Of a DNA stretch of 64,000 nucleotides, positions 52,864-62,789 are shown piece by piece. The position numbers and the translations under genes are program-made. Below the pieces are notes generated by a model that worked only from the letters and a program-made list of their open reading frames with translations, made no database searches and was not told the DNA's origin. The stretch covers positions 12,398,971-12,462,970 of the forward strand of contig NC_081333.1 in NCBI RefSeq assembly GCF_022539665.2, read 5' to 3'. This DNA is from Daphnia carinata (taxonomy: Eukaryota > Arthropoda > Branchiopoda > Diplostraca > Daphniidae). Each line of letters starts with the position of its first letter. Within the stretch, counting starts at the first letter, position 1.

Positions 52864-53790
52864 CTCCGAAGAAAATTAGCGGAATTGAAATCTGGGATGA
52901 ACCCGCTGGCGCACCAACCAATCAGTGGGTCATCTGGTAATAGTTGAAATAGAAAGTAGGAACCTCTTACATGATGCGTAATTTCACCGGACGACTGATA
53001 AATAATACTTACACTGAACGGGACTCTTGTACCGCGTGACTGCCGTCAGCAGCTTAACAATGACAATTTGGGGTTTTCCACATACGTAGATCTCCCCGAG
53101 CTATTGGTCCACATTAATGATGCTCTACGACAGCGTTTCTATTGTTGAATCGTGGTAGTTTCGTTATGCTAATCTGTAACATTCAACGCACATAGGATTG
53201 TATCAAGAAAGAGCAGGACCTTTTTATGGGGAAAACCACCTCAGTGCTTGAGTGTAGGTTAAAGCAAAAGAGAACATCGTATTTGAGGCTGAAGTAGTGG
53301 TCATTCCTCTCCAGATTTTTCCGTTATGGAAATGAGGTCACTTTCTTCGTTGCTAGAAATCACGCTGCCATCGCCTTCCAGAGAAATCGTATATATTTAT
53401 ATTACGAGAAGAACCTGTCTTCGGTTTCTTTATGGAGAGTATGTAAAGCTCAAGACAACGAACGTGAATCCACCTTTCAAGAAACTGCGCATTGACATGC
53501 TATGAAACCAAGAAGTAAAATGAAGAAAAAGGAAAAATGTTCCAGTTCCTGAAATTTTTACAGTAAGCCTTAATTTTTAAATAATTAAATTGATTTTAGT
53601 TTATAGAGCTTTAGAAAAAACCTCACGTTTACTCTTTCCTCATGATTGCATAAGTGTGTCGCTTAACAGCTTCCGGTTGGCGGACTCTTGACGTGTGCCT
53701 TGTGTGCCTTTTAGATTAGACACGTCAAGTCCCGTTCCAGGATAGTGAGGTGATCTGGCCCATTCACATTACAGGATAAAAGTTCTCGGA

Positions 53791-53797
53791 TATAAAC
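53791..53797 (+). promoter_or_regulatory. TATA box (TATAAAC) of the 53.9-kb peptide gene
   Basis: TATAAAC lies 97 bases before the start codon, the same spacing as in the neighbouring peptide genes. Confidence 0.55.
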
Positions 53798-53887
53798 TGC
53801 GGCGGATCGTCAATTCAAAACGAGTCTTGGTTCAAAACGAGTTGTTTCTACAACGTTTGATCAGCTATATCTCTTGGCAGCTCAAAA

Positions 53888-54194
53888 ATGGGGAAACTGA
53901 CGGTATGCTTCTTTTTCTTAAATTTTTCAAATGTAGAAATTAATCCAAGTTTCTTTTTTTTTTAAGACCTCCTTGTGCATATTCGGAATGTTGGTGATCC
54001 TTGCTAGTGAAGGAGTGAATTCCGGACCGATAGAATTAGAGTTCGATCCCGTTGCCACCCTGCCACAACGCGACGCTCGTTTATTTGGGCTCAGAAACAG
54101 ACTTGAGGAATATAGTCCTTACAATTACTACGGGTATGGATATCGCCCTTTCTGGGGAAATTTTGGCGGCTACTTGGGTTTCTTCGGAAAGTAA
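53888..54194 (+). CDS. Short secreted peptide, Tyr/Gly/Phe-rich C-terminus (81 aa)
   Basis: Exon 1 at 53888-53902 (Met-Gly-Lys-Leu-Thr), exon 2 at 53967-54194. The signal peptide TSLCIFGMLVILASEGVNS is followed by an acidic part (IELEFDP) and a stretch with Arg. A Tyr/Gly/Phe-rich end (YSPYNYYGYGYRPFWGNFGG) finishes GFFGK. The acidic EFD segment and aromatic end recall the 20.6-kb peptide, though similarity is weak. A terminal Gly-Lys is a classic amidation-type end. YGYG-rich mini-proteins also occur among antimicrobial and cuticle peptides. Its stop codon lies about 300 bases from that of the convergent argininosuccinate synthase gene. Confidence 0.78.
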
Positions 54195-54498
54195 ACCTTG
54201 TAGAAAAGCGTAACATAATTTATGAATTTTGATGTGAACTGCGGTTATTGAATTGTTGCCTTACTACTTAAATTTTATTGTCTTTTTTTAAATCGTAAAA
54301 CGGTCTGTTTACAGATTCTAATTGCATTACATGTTTGTTTCTATTTACGTTGCCGATGCTGGGTACGTTATCCATCACTGTGCGCTATTTTCCAGTTTGC
54401 CTTACGAGTTGCACGAGTGTAGGATTGACTCTGTTATTGATCGTTTGCTTGTGTTGACTTTAGTTGCGTGATTATCCGGCTGTCTGTTTCAGGGGTTT

Positions 54499-56583
54499 TT
54501 ATTCGGCTTCCGTCTGAACTCGATAATATTCCTTCAGCCGCACTGCGTGCGCCCGTATAAAACCTCCAGCATCCACCGGATCGTAGCCCCCATGTGCATC
54601 CATTGATACCAGTTCTTGGTTGTACAATGAACTCTGACTTTTGCGGCCCAGAATTCTGACTGTCATTGACGAAACATTTTTTTTAAAATGCCGTTACATA
54701 GCAAAAGAATTTAAATACCTTGCCCTTTAAAAAGTGAAACACGGACTGTCCCGTTAACGCATTTCTGAGACGTGTCTACGCACTGGCGAATAAAATCGAA
54801 TTCAGGACTGAACCAAAATCCGCAGTAAACAAGATCTGCCATTTTTTGCTGGAGCTGCTGTTTGATTTTGCGGACTTCCCGATCCATAGTGAGCGCTTCA
54901 AGGTCAAGATGAGCGTGATACAAAACAGTTCCAGCAGGAGTCTCGTAGATCCCGCGTGACTATTTGGGGAATAAATTTTGGATCATCAAGCTGAACAACT
55001 TTAAATTAATTAGCATTGCCATATGTGCACATTTACCTTGAGGCCGAGAAATCTGTTTTCCACTATGTCAATCCGGCCGATTCCGTGTCGTCCGGCGATC
55101 TCATTTAAACTGACAAAAAGTGCCAATTGTTCTGTGATCACTGCCTTAGTTTGAATGTTCATTAAGCTCACAGGGTTGCCTGGAAAAAAATTAATTATCT
55201 TGCAATGCTGTAGTGCCATTAGACTTAGAAGTTGGATAGTGACAGGTCGTAAACAAACCTTTGTCAAATGTGATTTCTAAAATAGTTGGATCATTGGGAG
55301 CTGTCTCCAATGAGGAAGTCATTTGATACAACGACTCTGGAGCTTCCTGGTCGGGGTTCTCTAGAATCCCAGATTCATAGCTAAACACAGGTACGAAAGT
55401 AAATCAATAGTTATTCTACTGAAATTGAAAATTAGGTCAATAGTTTTTTTTTTTTTGTTCTTTCTAACTTTTGCAACAAAGAAAAAGTCAAAAACCTGAT
55501 ATGCATAAGGTTGGCGTCACAGCTCCATGGGTTTTTCGGCGTGACGGGTAATGGGATATCATTAGCAGCGGCATATTCAAAAAGTGCTTGTCGACCCACA
55601 AATCGTTCGAAAAATTCGGGCAGGCGCCAAGGAGCAATAATCTGTGAGAATGCCAAAATCGTTTTATTGTATAATTTGTCCCAAAAATATTACGTCATCT
55701 CCATCTTTGTAGAAAGTAAATTAGTGATGTCCGAGTGACGACGATGAAAATACTTGAAAACGTAGAAAGTTAACGTTGCCTTGACTGTAGGGTGGAGCGA
55801 GTAACATGCTAGTTCAAAACGAACTTGGTCGTTTCCTTTGCCAGTTGCTCCGTGCGAAATAAATTTGGCGTTCTCACGAATCGCAGCACGCACTAAACCA
55901 GAGGCGATGCAAGGACGGGCAAGACTTGTCCCCAATAAATACCGATCTTCGTAAATCAATCCGCCTCTAATTGAAGGCCAAACATAGTCGTTCAGGAAAC
56001 TATCACGTAAATCTTCAATTATAATCTGGAAATCCCGAAAAAAAAAATTGTCATAAAAAAAATGAGGCCAAGCTCAAGCTGATAACGATAAAGCAACATA
56101 AACACGATTTGTCAGCGGTGGTAAGTGTTTCGATCATTTTGCGTGTCAACCTCTGTCGCGATCGTGAAAACGAATCCTCCCAGATTTGATCAAACGTCCG
56201 TTTAATTTATATTTTTTTTTAGTAACAGGTGTTTTTTTTTACTCTGCCTCGATATCCAAATGCAGTGTGTGACCTGGATTACCTAAACATTCCTCAACAG
56301 CATACCACACGATAATAGGAATGCTCGCTTAACTCACCTTTTTTGCTCCAAGACATGTCGCTTTTGTTTCAGCGGTACTGAAATCTTCTTCTTGTCCTAT
56401 ATTAGCCTTTGTAATTACGAGAGGTAATGACACATTTTAATAATGTAGATTACTAATGGAATTTAAGTTCGTCTATACCAGATAGCAAATAACGTCATAG
56501 CCTTTCTCAATTAGCCACACTAAAATGCAGGAAGTATCCAATCCTCCACTATAAGCCAAGATCACACGTTCATTATCAGACAT
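54499..56583 (-). CDS. ASS1: Argininosuccinate synthase (410 aa)
   Basis: Eight exons, minus strand: 56479-56583, 56338-56406, 55780-56025, 55496-55641, 55259-55380, 55037-55179, 54719-54959, 54499-54659; total length fits the family (about 412). The ATP pyrophosphatase loop AYSGGLDTS is at residues 10-18. Other family blocks are [51 protein letters not shown] and [11 protein letters not shown]. The enzyme joins citrulline and aspartate using ATP to make argininosuccinate, in the cytosol, for arginine synthesis or citrulline recycling. The intron 55642-55779 appears to start with GC instead of GT. An AATAAA overlaps the stop codon (GAA TAA A). Confidence 0.96.
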
Positions 56584-57830
56584 GTCTCTAAAATGACGCA
56601 CAACTAATGAGTTATTTTTTGTATGTTTGAAAGGTTTCACAGCGAACACTGTTACATCTGCCCAGCTTCCGAACCTATTGTTTTTTGTTGAGCAAAGTTT
56701 TTCCTCGCAGTCAAGCCATGAAAGGCGCTGTCGGTGGGATCATATCATTAAATGTTTTGTTGTTGTTCTCGAGTTGGATGTAAGACTTCGGTTAGTAGCT
56801 TCTCTTTGTTTATTTGCAAGTTTTTCCCAGCTTACATCTAGAATCACAATAGCGCCCTTTTGTTTTGCCTTTCCATTGTTTTCCCTCGTCTCGTCGTCTA
56901 TTTTATGACTTTATAATTATTGCGCATTTTCTGAGCACCTCTTACCTTGTATTCATCTCCTTTTTTCGGGGTTTCGTATTGCTGGGTTAAAAGATTGACT
57001 GCTACTGCATAGCTGTTCAGTAATCAGTCAGGCTTTGCGTAGAAATACCGCAAATTAACGAAGGAAGATGCCACTGTCAATATCAATGCCACTATCATGT
57101 CAATGACACGGGACACGGTCACCACAAATTTAATTCATTAATATCGATATTCTGTTTGCGCAGAAGCAATAATTATCATTCATCTAAACAATAGAATCTG
57201 CCTGAAAGTAGATATGGCTTATGAAATCGTTTTTTTTACCCTGAGAAAATATACTTTGAAGAAAAATAAAAGGGAAGGGACTTGTTCGTGTAACTTGAAT
57301 CGCAACAGTTAGTTGACCACCGCAGTGTGAGCGTAATAGTCGCCACAGGACCCTTTGAGTTTACCGGGGTATCCCCCCCCCGGCTCTCATCAGTTACTTG
57401 ACCCAGACGAATCTAAACCTAGCTGGATGTTTCTTCCAACGGAACTGCCTCACATAGTCACGTGATTTACCATCATATTCATGCATAGCTCGAATATCAC
57501 AGTGTGGATGGGGGACCATCCATCACAGAAATGATCATCGACAATTCCGCATCTGTCTCCCGTTTCGGCCATCTGGAAGATCAACAGACCTAGCCAACAC
57601 CATGACGCTTACCACGACTCACATGCAACACGGTGGGACCAACTGCTTGTTCAAGCCGGCTGCATGACTAGAATGTCTAATGAAAGGTACTTTGCGATCA
57701 GATCTCTCATCCAGCCCTCCTTTCATTCTACACTCAGTCGCCTATTGTACTAAGGAAGTATCCTTAGTCACTAGCTTGCCCCGACCCGATAAGAACATGT
57801 TTCATCAACGTTAATATACCGTGAAACGCA
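56584..57830. other. Intergenic, no gene seen
   Basis: Likely contains the promoter and 5' UTR of argininosuccinate synthase. Short plus-strand open frames (for example 56627-56908) have no recognisable features. Confidence 0.45.
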
Positions 57831-57833
57831 GGG

Positions 57834-57917
57834 TATAAAAGCGCTGCTGCTGAAATCGTCACTATTACAGTCAAAAAGGGGAAGAATATCATTTTGGAGG
57901 TACATCAAAGTAAAATG
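57834..57917 (+). promoter_or_regulatory. Orphan TATA promoter followed by a start codon
   Basis: TATAAAA at 57834-57840 is followed 75 bases later by ATG AAA at 57915, with GTGAAC (possible donor) right after. This copies the layout of the secreted peptide genes (TATA, about 80-100 bases, then a two-codon exon), but no exon 2 with a signal peptide follows before the repeat at 58.0 kb. Confidence 0.3.
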
Positions 57918-58005
57918 AAACAGTGAACTGTATTAACAAAATTATATTCCTTTTGTTTGCTGAAACACCAAAAGAATGTATTGATCTCCAGATTTATAAA
58001 ACGAC

Positions 58006-58027
58006 TTTTAATTTTGAGCACAGTACC
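58006..58027 (+). repeat. Short flanking repeat, left copy
   Basis: A 22-base sequence (TTTTAATT then TTGAGCACAGTACC) that recurs at 59515-59536 with one mismatch. The two copies bracket the CoA-transferase pseudogene unit. Confidence 0.6.
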
Positions 58028-58062
58028 GAACGCCGTTTGACCCATTTGTGTATAGACAACTT

Positions 58063-59273
58063 GTGCTCCATGGTTGACCGTTTATTTGGCAACTCCGCGA
58101 GTCGTCTCGATCATTTTTTAGGTAATTCCCTTCGCTTTTTTTATTTTATTTAGCTTGCTGTAAAAATAAGCCCGTTCTCCGTGATCAGCAATCAATTTCG
58201 AATAGGAACAATGAGAGGAGACAAGGAGCTAGACTATGGGGTCTGTATCAGATGTTGTAATTTACAACTTAAGATTTTTCTTATAGATGGTGCCAGCAAG
58301 CAATGGTGAAACAATAACAAGTGCTTAATTAATAGCCTGAAAAAGCGGGGTTTTGTGCGAACTCGTGGAAAATTAATTTATAAAAAGGCGGGCTGAAGAA
58401 AATCGAAAAATTCGAAAAACCGCTGCAAGAAAGTGGCATCTAGCGTTAATGGAGATAAGCCGCGAAGTAAACAAACGTCAAGGCCTCGAAATAGGTCAGC
58501 CGGCTGCTTAATAACCTTTCACAGCTACGTGACTATATAAATGACAAAGGTTCGCCTCCGAGAACACACATTATTTTGAAATTTTACTAGTCAGAACTTC
58601 CGTTGTTGGTTTTACCTCACTGTTTAGCTTTTATCTCGTTCCATTCTTGTAGTAATTCGTAGAATTACATAGACCCTAGATCTTTAACTAGTCCAACATT
58701 TTTTGTTAACGACGTCCATAGTGAATCGTGTGATCATAACAATGCATCTTAGCGGTGTTTTTAGAAGATTTAAAAATGAAATTATAAGGAAGTATTATAC
58801 TTATGCTACTGAACCGTTTCATTCATTGCCATGAGCACCAATCACTGCTTCTGCAGAAGATGCCATGAAGGTTGTCAAGTCTGGTGACAACATTTTTGTT
58901 CACAGTGCAGCAGCTACTCCATCAAAGCTTCTAGCTGTATTAGCTAACCATGGAAAGCAAAATAGACAGGAGAGAGTCACAGTATGTCACATCCATATTG
59001 AAGGAGCAATGGAGTACTTGAAACCAGAGTACAGTGGTAAACTCAACACCTCAATATTCTTGCACTTGTGTTTGCATAAATGGTATCATCTTGTTATTTT
59101 TGTCAGGCATATTCCGTGATAATTCCTTCTTCGTTGGTGCCAATGCTAGGGAGGCAGTCAACACTGGTAGGGCTGATTTCATACCCATCTTTCTCTCCGA
59201 GATACCACTGTTGTTTCAGCGGAAGATCATTCAACTAGATGTTGCCCTAATCAACGTAAGATAATGACTATTA
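58063..59273 (+). repeat. Long direct repeat, copy 1
   Basis: From GTGCTCCATGG onward this stretch is nearly identical to 62790-64000 at a constant offset of 4,727 bases, so there is no net insertion or deletion over at least 1,211 bases. Only scattered single-base differences are visible (for example near 58220, 58274 and 58711). Copy 2 is cut by the window end, so the true right boundary is unknown. Confidence 0.95.
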
Positions 59274-59511
59274 CAACAATATAATGAAAACTTAAGTGAG
59301 AATGTTATTTTTAGGTTTCTCCGCCTGATCAGCATGATTTCTGCAGCTTTGGTCCCAGTGTGGACGTGACGCGGCCTGCCGTAAAAAATGCCAAGTACAT
59401 CATAGGCCAAATTAATCCAAAAATTCCGAGAACCTTTGGTGATGGGACAATCCACGTTCCCATTTGGACTGTATCGTCAACGTAGATGAAGAGCTTCCAC
59501 AAAGACTAAAA
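58742..59511 (+). pseudogene. Truncated 4-hydroxybutyrate/acetate CoA-transferase gene, copy 1
   Basis: ATG at 58742 starts MHLSGVFRRF..., a mitochondrial-type leader. An in-frame TGA follows at FHSLP, just before APITASAEDAM. Further on, family sequence is clear: NIFVHSAAATPSKLL, CHIHIEGAMEYLKPEYSG, intron 59036-59105, IFRDNSFFVGANAREAV, FLSEIPLLFQRKIIQLDVALIN, a second intron, then VSPPDQHDFCSFGPSVDVT and PRTFGDGTIHV. After this a one-base loss shifts the frame near 59457 and the rest of the enzyme is absent. Introns are retained, so it arose by DNA duplication and not by retrotransposition. Family role: CoA transfer between acyl-CoA and acetate or hydroxybutyrate in mitochondria. As it stands no active enzyme can be made. 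Confidence 0.82.
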
Positions 59512-59514
59512 TGA

Positions 59515-59536
59515 TTTTAATTGTGAGCACAGTACC
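59515..59536 (+). repeat. Short flanking repeat, right copy
   Basis: Matches 58006-58027 at 21 of 22 bases and sits directly after the last recognisable coding remnant of the pseudogene. Confidence 0.6.
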
Positions 59537-60052
59537 TATGTATGTGTATGTTGTATTTCCACTTCGCGTTAATTATCTGTCCACCAATAAATAGTAATCA
59601 ATAAAGAATAATCAATCTACGTACTCCGTTTTTATCAATAGCGCTATATTGTTAATTTCATTCAATTTTGAACAGTTTAAAGATAAAAAAAAAATACGAA
59701 AAACATATTTCACGTGTGTCGCGCCAGTACCTGTCAGTATTAGTAACCTGTATCTTAGGTATCCCGGAGGCCTAGCCCTATCAGGGATGCATTAAATAAC
59801 ATATTCTGTTTTTACTTTTCAGAAAGGTTGTTCAAACATGTTTGAACAACATTTCTAAAAATTGGAACTTTAATAATTCCTATTACTTTTGCAGTACAAA
59901 ATAACATATAATGACATAGAATAGATTATATGTCGAAAACCCACTTCGCAGTGGATGAGATATGCACCCTGTTTAACTAAAGAAGCTGAAGTTATAATGA
60001 AAACTATAATTTTACTTATTTGCCTATCAAAGTTCTGTTACAAGAATCAAAG
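59537..60052. other. Intergenic, upstream of the putative HEPN gene
   Basis: AT-rich sequence with a short imperfect hairpin (TTGTTCAAACATGTTTGAACAA around 59827-59850). No gene seen. Confidence 0.45.
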
Positions 60053-61084
60053 ATGGGCAAACCGAAAACTAATAGCCAAGTCTCTACATCTTCCAGAGTT
60101 ATACGTACTGTAGTAACTGAACAACAACTGAAGAACGCACCAACAGTCCAACGCCCAGCTGTGCAGTTGATTTTAACTGAATCGGAAGGGGACCCGGAAT
60201 CTGACATAAGTACAGACGAAGTAAATGCGGATGTTATCTATATAGCTGAAGCATTATTCTATTGTTTAACGTACTACGTAACCCCTGCCGTGCGGACGTT
60301 CTTGCGCAGAAAGGAGCTGATTTCATCTACAGCTATAAATTGCGACTTTGCTGTTATAATGGAGACATTAAGTTCCAATAATGACACTGATAACACTTTT
60401 CTTGTCGAACCTCTCTCCTCCATGGAAATTCACACTGCAGTCAATGCGAGGAATCAAGTATGCCATTTGAATCTAGCTGAAATGAACAAAAACTGGTCAG
60501 ACAACTTTTCTGTTTGGATAAAACTTTGTAAAAGTGTCGGTGATGTACTTAGTGCCACTAACGTGGAGAATGTTCACAACTGCCTCATGGAGGGCCAATA
60601 TCAGTATGCAGTGGAAGATAAACCATTTTTTTGCGCGACGGGCACTCATGATGAAAATGCCGCGTTTGGTCTTAGCTGGCTTTTATACAGTTGTTTACTA
60701 AGACATGTGGCTCCGTCTCTGCGGAACTTCTTGATAGAAGTAAAACACCTTCCTTCATCAAGGACTTTGGATGCCTTCGACAACTTGAAATATATCATAC
60801 AGCAGCAACGAACTGACACCAATTACCTCGCAGAAGGTGCTTATCGAAGACGTGATGCGACAACGCTGCAGGCTGCTTTTACCGGTAGAAACGCGACGTG
60901 TCACGGTAAGTTTTCGCAAGTTTCCGGGTGTTGTAAAACGTACCTGCAATCGTGGGTAAATATACTAACCATTTTAAACGCAAAGGAAGCTGCAGGAGAG
61001 GTTAAGGACGTCTTCAACGCCATCGTCATCTCTGAGAGATACACAATGGAGATACAGCCGACAATGGTTCTTTTCCCCATCTAA
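60053..61084 (+). CDS. Unrecognised protein with two internal repeats and RNxxCH motifs, putative tandem HEPN-like domains (343 aa)
   Basis: Single uninterrupted frame; the first ATG is at 60053. Residues 1-60 are polar and low in complexity. Two similar helical units follow (about 61-185 and 205-330). Each has a hydrophobic helix with the pattern V-x-P-x-x-R-x-F-L, a middle helix, then A-x-x-x-R-N-x-x-C-H (RNQVCH at 133-138, RNATCH at 279-284), and W-x-x-x-L about 17-20 residues later. R-x4-H with a polar residue after the Arg is the catalytic signature of HEPN ribonucleases, and an all-helical prediction by eye agrees. This is inference from motif; I know no named family that matches. There is no intron, signal peptide or membrane segment. 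The gene lies between two copies of a recent duplication. Confidence 0.6.
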   Translation: MGKPKTNSQVSTSSRVIRTVVTEQQLKNAPTVQRPAVQLILTESEGDPESDISTDEVNADVIYIAEALFYCLTYYVTPAVRTFLRRKELISSTAINCDFAVIMETLSSNNDTDNTFLVEPLSSMEIHTAVNARNQVCHLNLAEMNKNWSDNFSVWIKLCKSVGDVLSATNVENVHNCLMEGQYQYAVEDKPFFCATGTHDENAAFGLSWLLYSCLLRHVAPSLRNFLIEVKHLPSSRTLDAFDNLKYIIQQQRTDTNYLAEGAYRRRDATTLQAAFTGRNATCHGKFSQVSGCCKTYLQSWVNILTILNAKEAAGEVKDVFNAIVISERYTMEIQPTMVLFPI

Positions 61085-61946
61085 CATTATATTTTTTATT
61101 TCGGTACACGATTCAACGTAACTCGTTGCGACGCGACAATTTTACCTGTTGTGCCAACCGTTTCTCCAGACTATGCAACAATTACTGGTGGCTGTTTACC
61201 GACTTCCGTACAAGTAACCGAATATTGAAGAATACGAACGAGCCCTATTAACCAAAAAAATTATTTTCAGAACCGAAGGTGAATTTTTTTTTAGTTAAAC
61301 TGCTCGACGCAGTCGACGTCGGTGCGACAATGTACTACAAAACATTTCGAACGTTATACAGTAACCGTAAGGTTTTGTTCAAAATTTGTAAATAATCAAA
61401 ATTCAATGTCGAGTAAAAAGGTTCTGTCCTTAACTATACGCTCGTGTACAATGTTTTTTATTCAATAAATTCAGCGTAAATGCTTATGCTTCGTATTTGT
61501 AAATGTCTACTTAATTCAAAAATCCATCCTCTTCCGTTCATCCTTTCGCGACTACTACTACGCACCAGTAGTTTTACGGTGGATCAGGTTCACACTGATT
61601 GGTGCTTGGACAGCGGGATCATCCCGCACCCCTATCTAATCTGGGAATCTTTTTATTAACTTACATTTTTAGAGTTATTTCTAGACTTACGTATACTTTC
61701 AGAAGCATTAATGCTTTTCGAAATTTAATTCCTCGTTTTCAAGTCACGACGTTAGATGGCAACTATGCTGTCATTTTTTTACGTCTGCATAGCCTGACAA
61801 CACACATGTGTGGAGTCCCGTTGCTTTTGTTGAGATACACTGTTTATGAAACAGTTGATCAGTACTGGTCGTGTATATTTACCAAAATTTTTGGCAGAAC
61901 CATAACGCAATTTGGTAAGGCATAGTTTTTAAACCGGTTCAATTCC
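61085..61946. other. Intergenic, no gene recognised
   Basis: Contains the likely 3' UTR of the preceding gene (AATAAA near 61463) and an open frame 61599-61925 with no recognisable domain. Confidence 0.4.
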
Positions 61947-62789
61947 GAATACTGCCCTAGCCCGTTATCTGCCAGTGAAAACAGTGACGACGCTGAAATG
62001 GTAGAAGACGAAATTACCATATTCCCTGATAATATGCAAAATGAAGCACGTGAACAAGCCGAAGACTGTATCCCTGCATTGGAAACGAACTTTGAGTCTA
62101 GTATGGTGACCAATGTACTACCAGAAATCGAAATCCATGTGCCAACATATCCCGACAATGCAGAATTGAGCTTGCCAACCTTGCCATGTCAACCTGTATG
62201 AGAAGAAGTCAATGAAGAAAAGCCAAATTTGGATTTCACGCTTGCACAAGTTGATAAATCAATACTTCCATTGTAAATCATAATGAAAAAAAAAGTAGAA
62301 AACATTGACATCCGGCCTCCCATTATTTCCTCGTTAACAGTTGAACTTCAAGAAATTGAGGATGCCCCACCCGTGAAATTGGCTTTGGGAAATGTTACCT
62401 CGAAATTAGTTCGGAATCAGTAGAAGAAACAGTATTGGCAAATCAAGTAAACCCAGTGATCGTTCAAGACATTCCTGTATGTCAGAGTCCTGTTGAATTT
62501 ATCACCTTTGAAACAAAGACGGCCGAATCGCAAAATCTTGTTGTCCAAATGGATAGTGCACTTAATTCGAAGACCGAACAAGAAGCTAGTCAACTTGATT
62601 TGTTATTACCTCCAGCATCTTTCAGTGAGATTCCGCAAAGCGTAACACAAACGGAAGAGATAATTGCAGATTCCGCCGTCAAACGTAACGCAGATTCACG
62701 AATCGCTCACGAGAAGACTCAATCTCTAAGAGACTGGCAAACGATGAAAATAGAAATGGAATCAAAATTAGAAAACGAGAAGAAAAGAA
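61947..62789 (+). pseudogene. Decayed acidic reading frame, cut at the repeat junction
   Basis: Coding-like sequence rich in Glu/Asp/Pro/Val (for example EYCPSPLSASENSDDAE and IEIHVPTYPDNAEL) is interrupted by TGA near 62199, TAA near 62274 and a one-base frameshift near 62400. It then continues (SPVEFITFETK) into a Lys/Glu-rich coiled-coil-like end (MKIEMESKLENEKKR). The sequence stops making sense exactly where repeat copy 2 begins (62790). It may be the remnant of a larger gene, or poorly spliced exons of one; no family is recognised. Confidence 0.5.

Noticed and set aside
59825-59855. Inverted repeat around GTTCAAACATGTTTGAAC
   Set aside because: Short perfect palindrome without loop or flanking features of a small RNA or transposon end.
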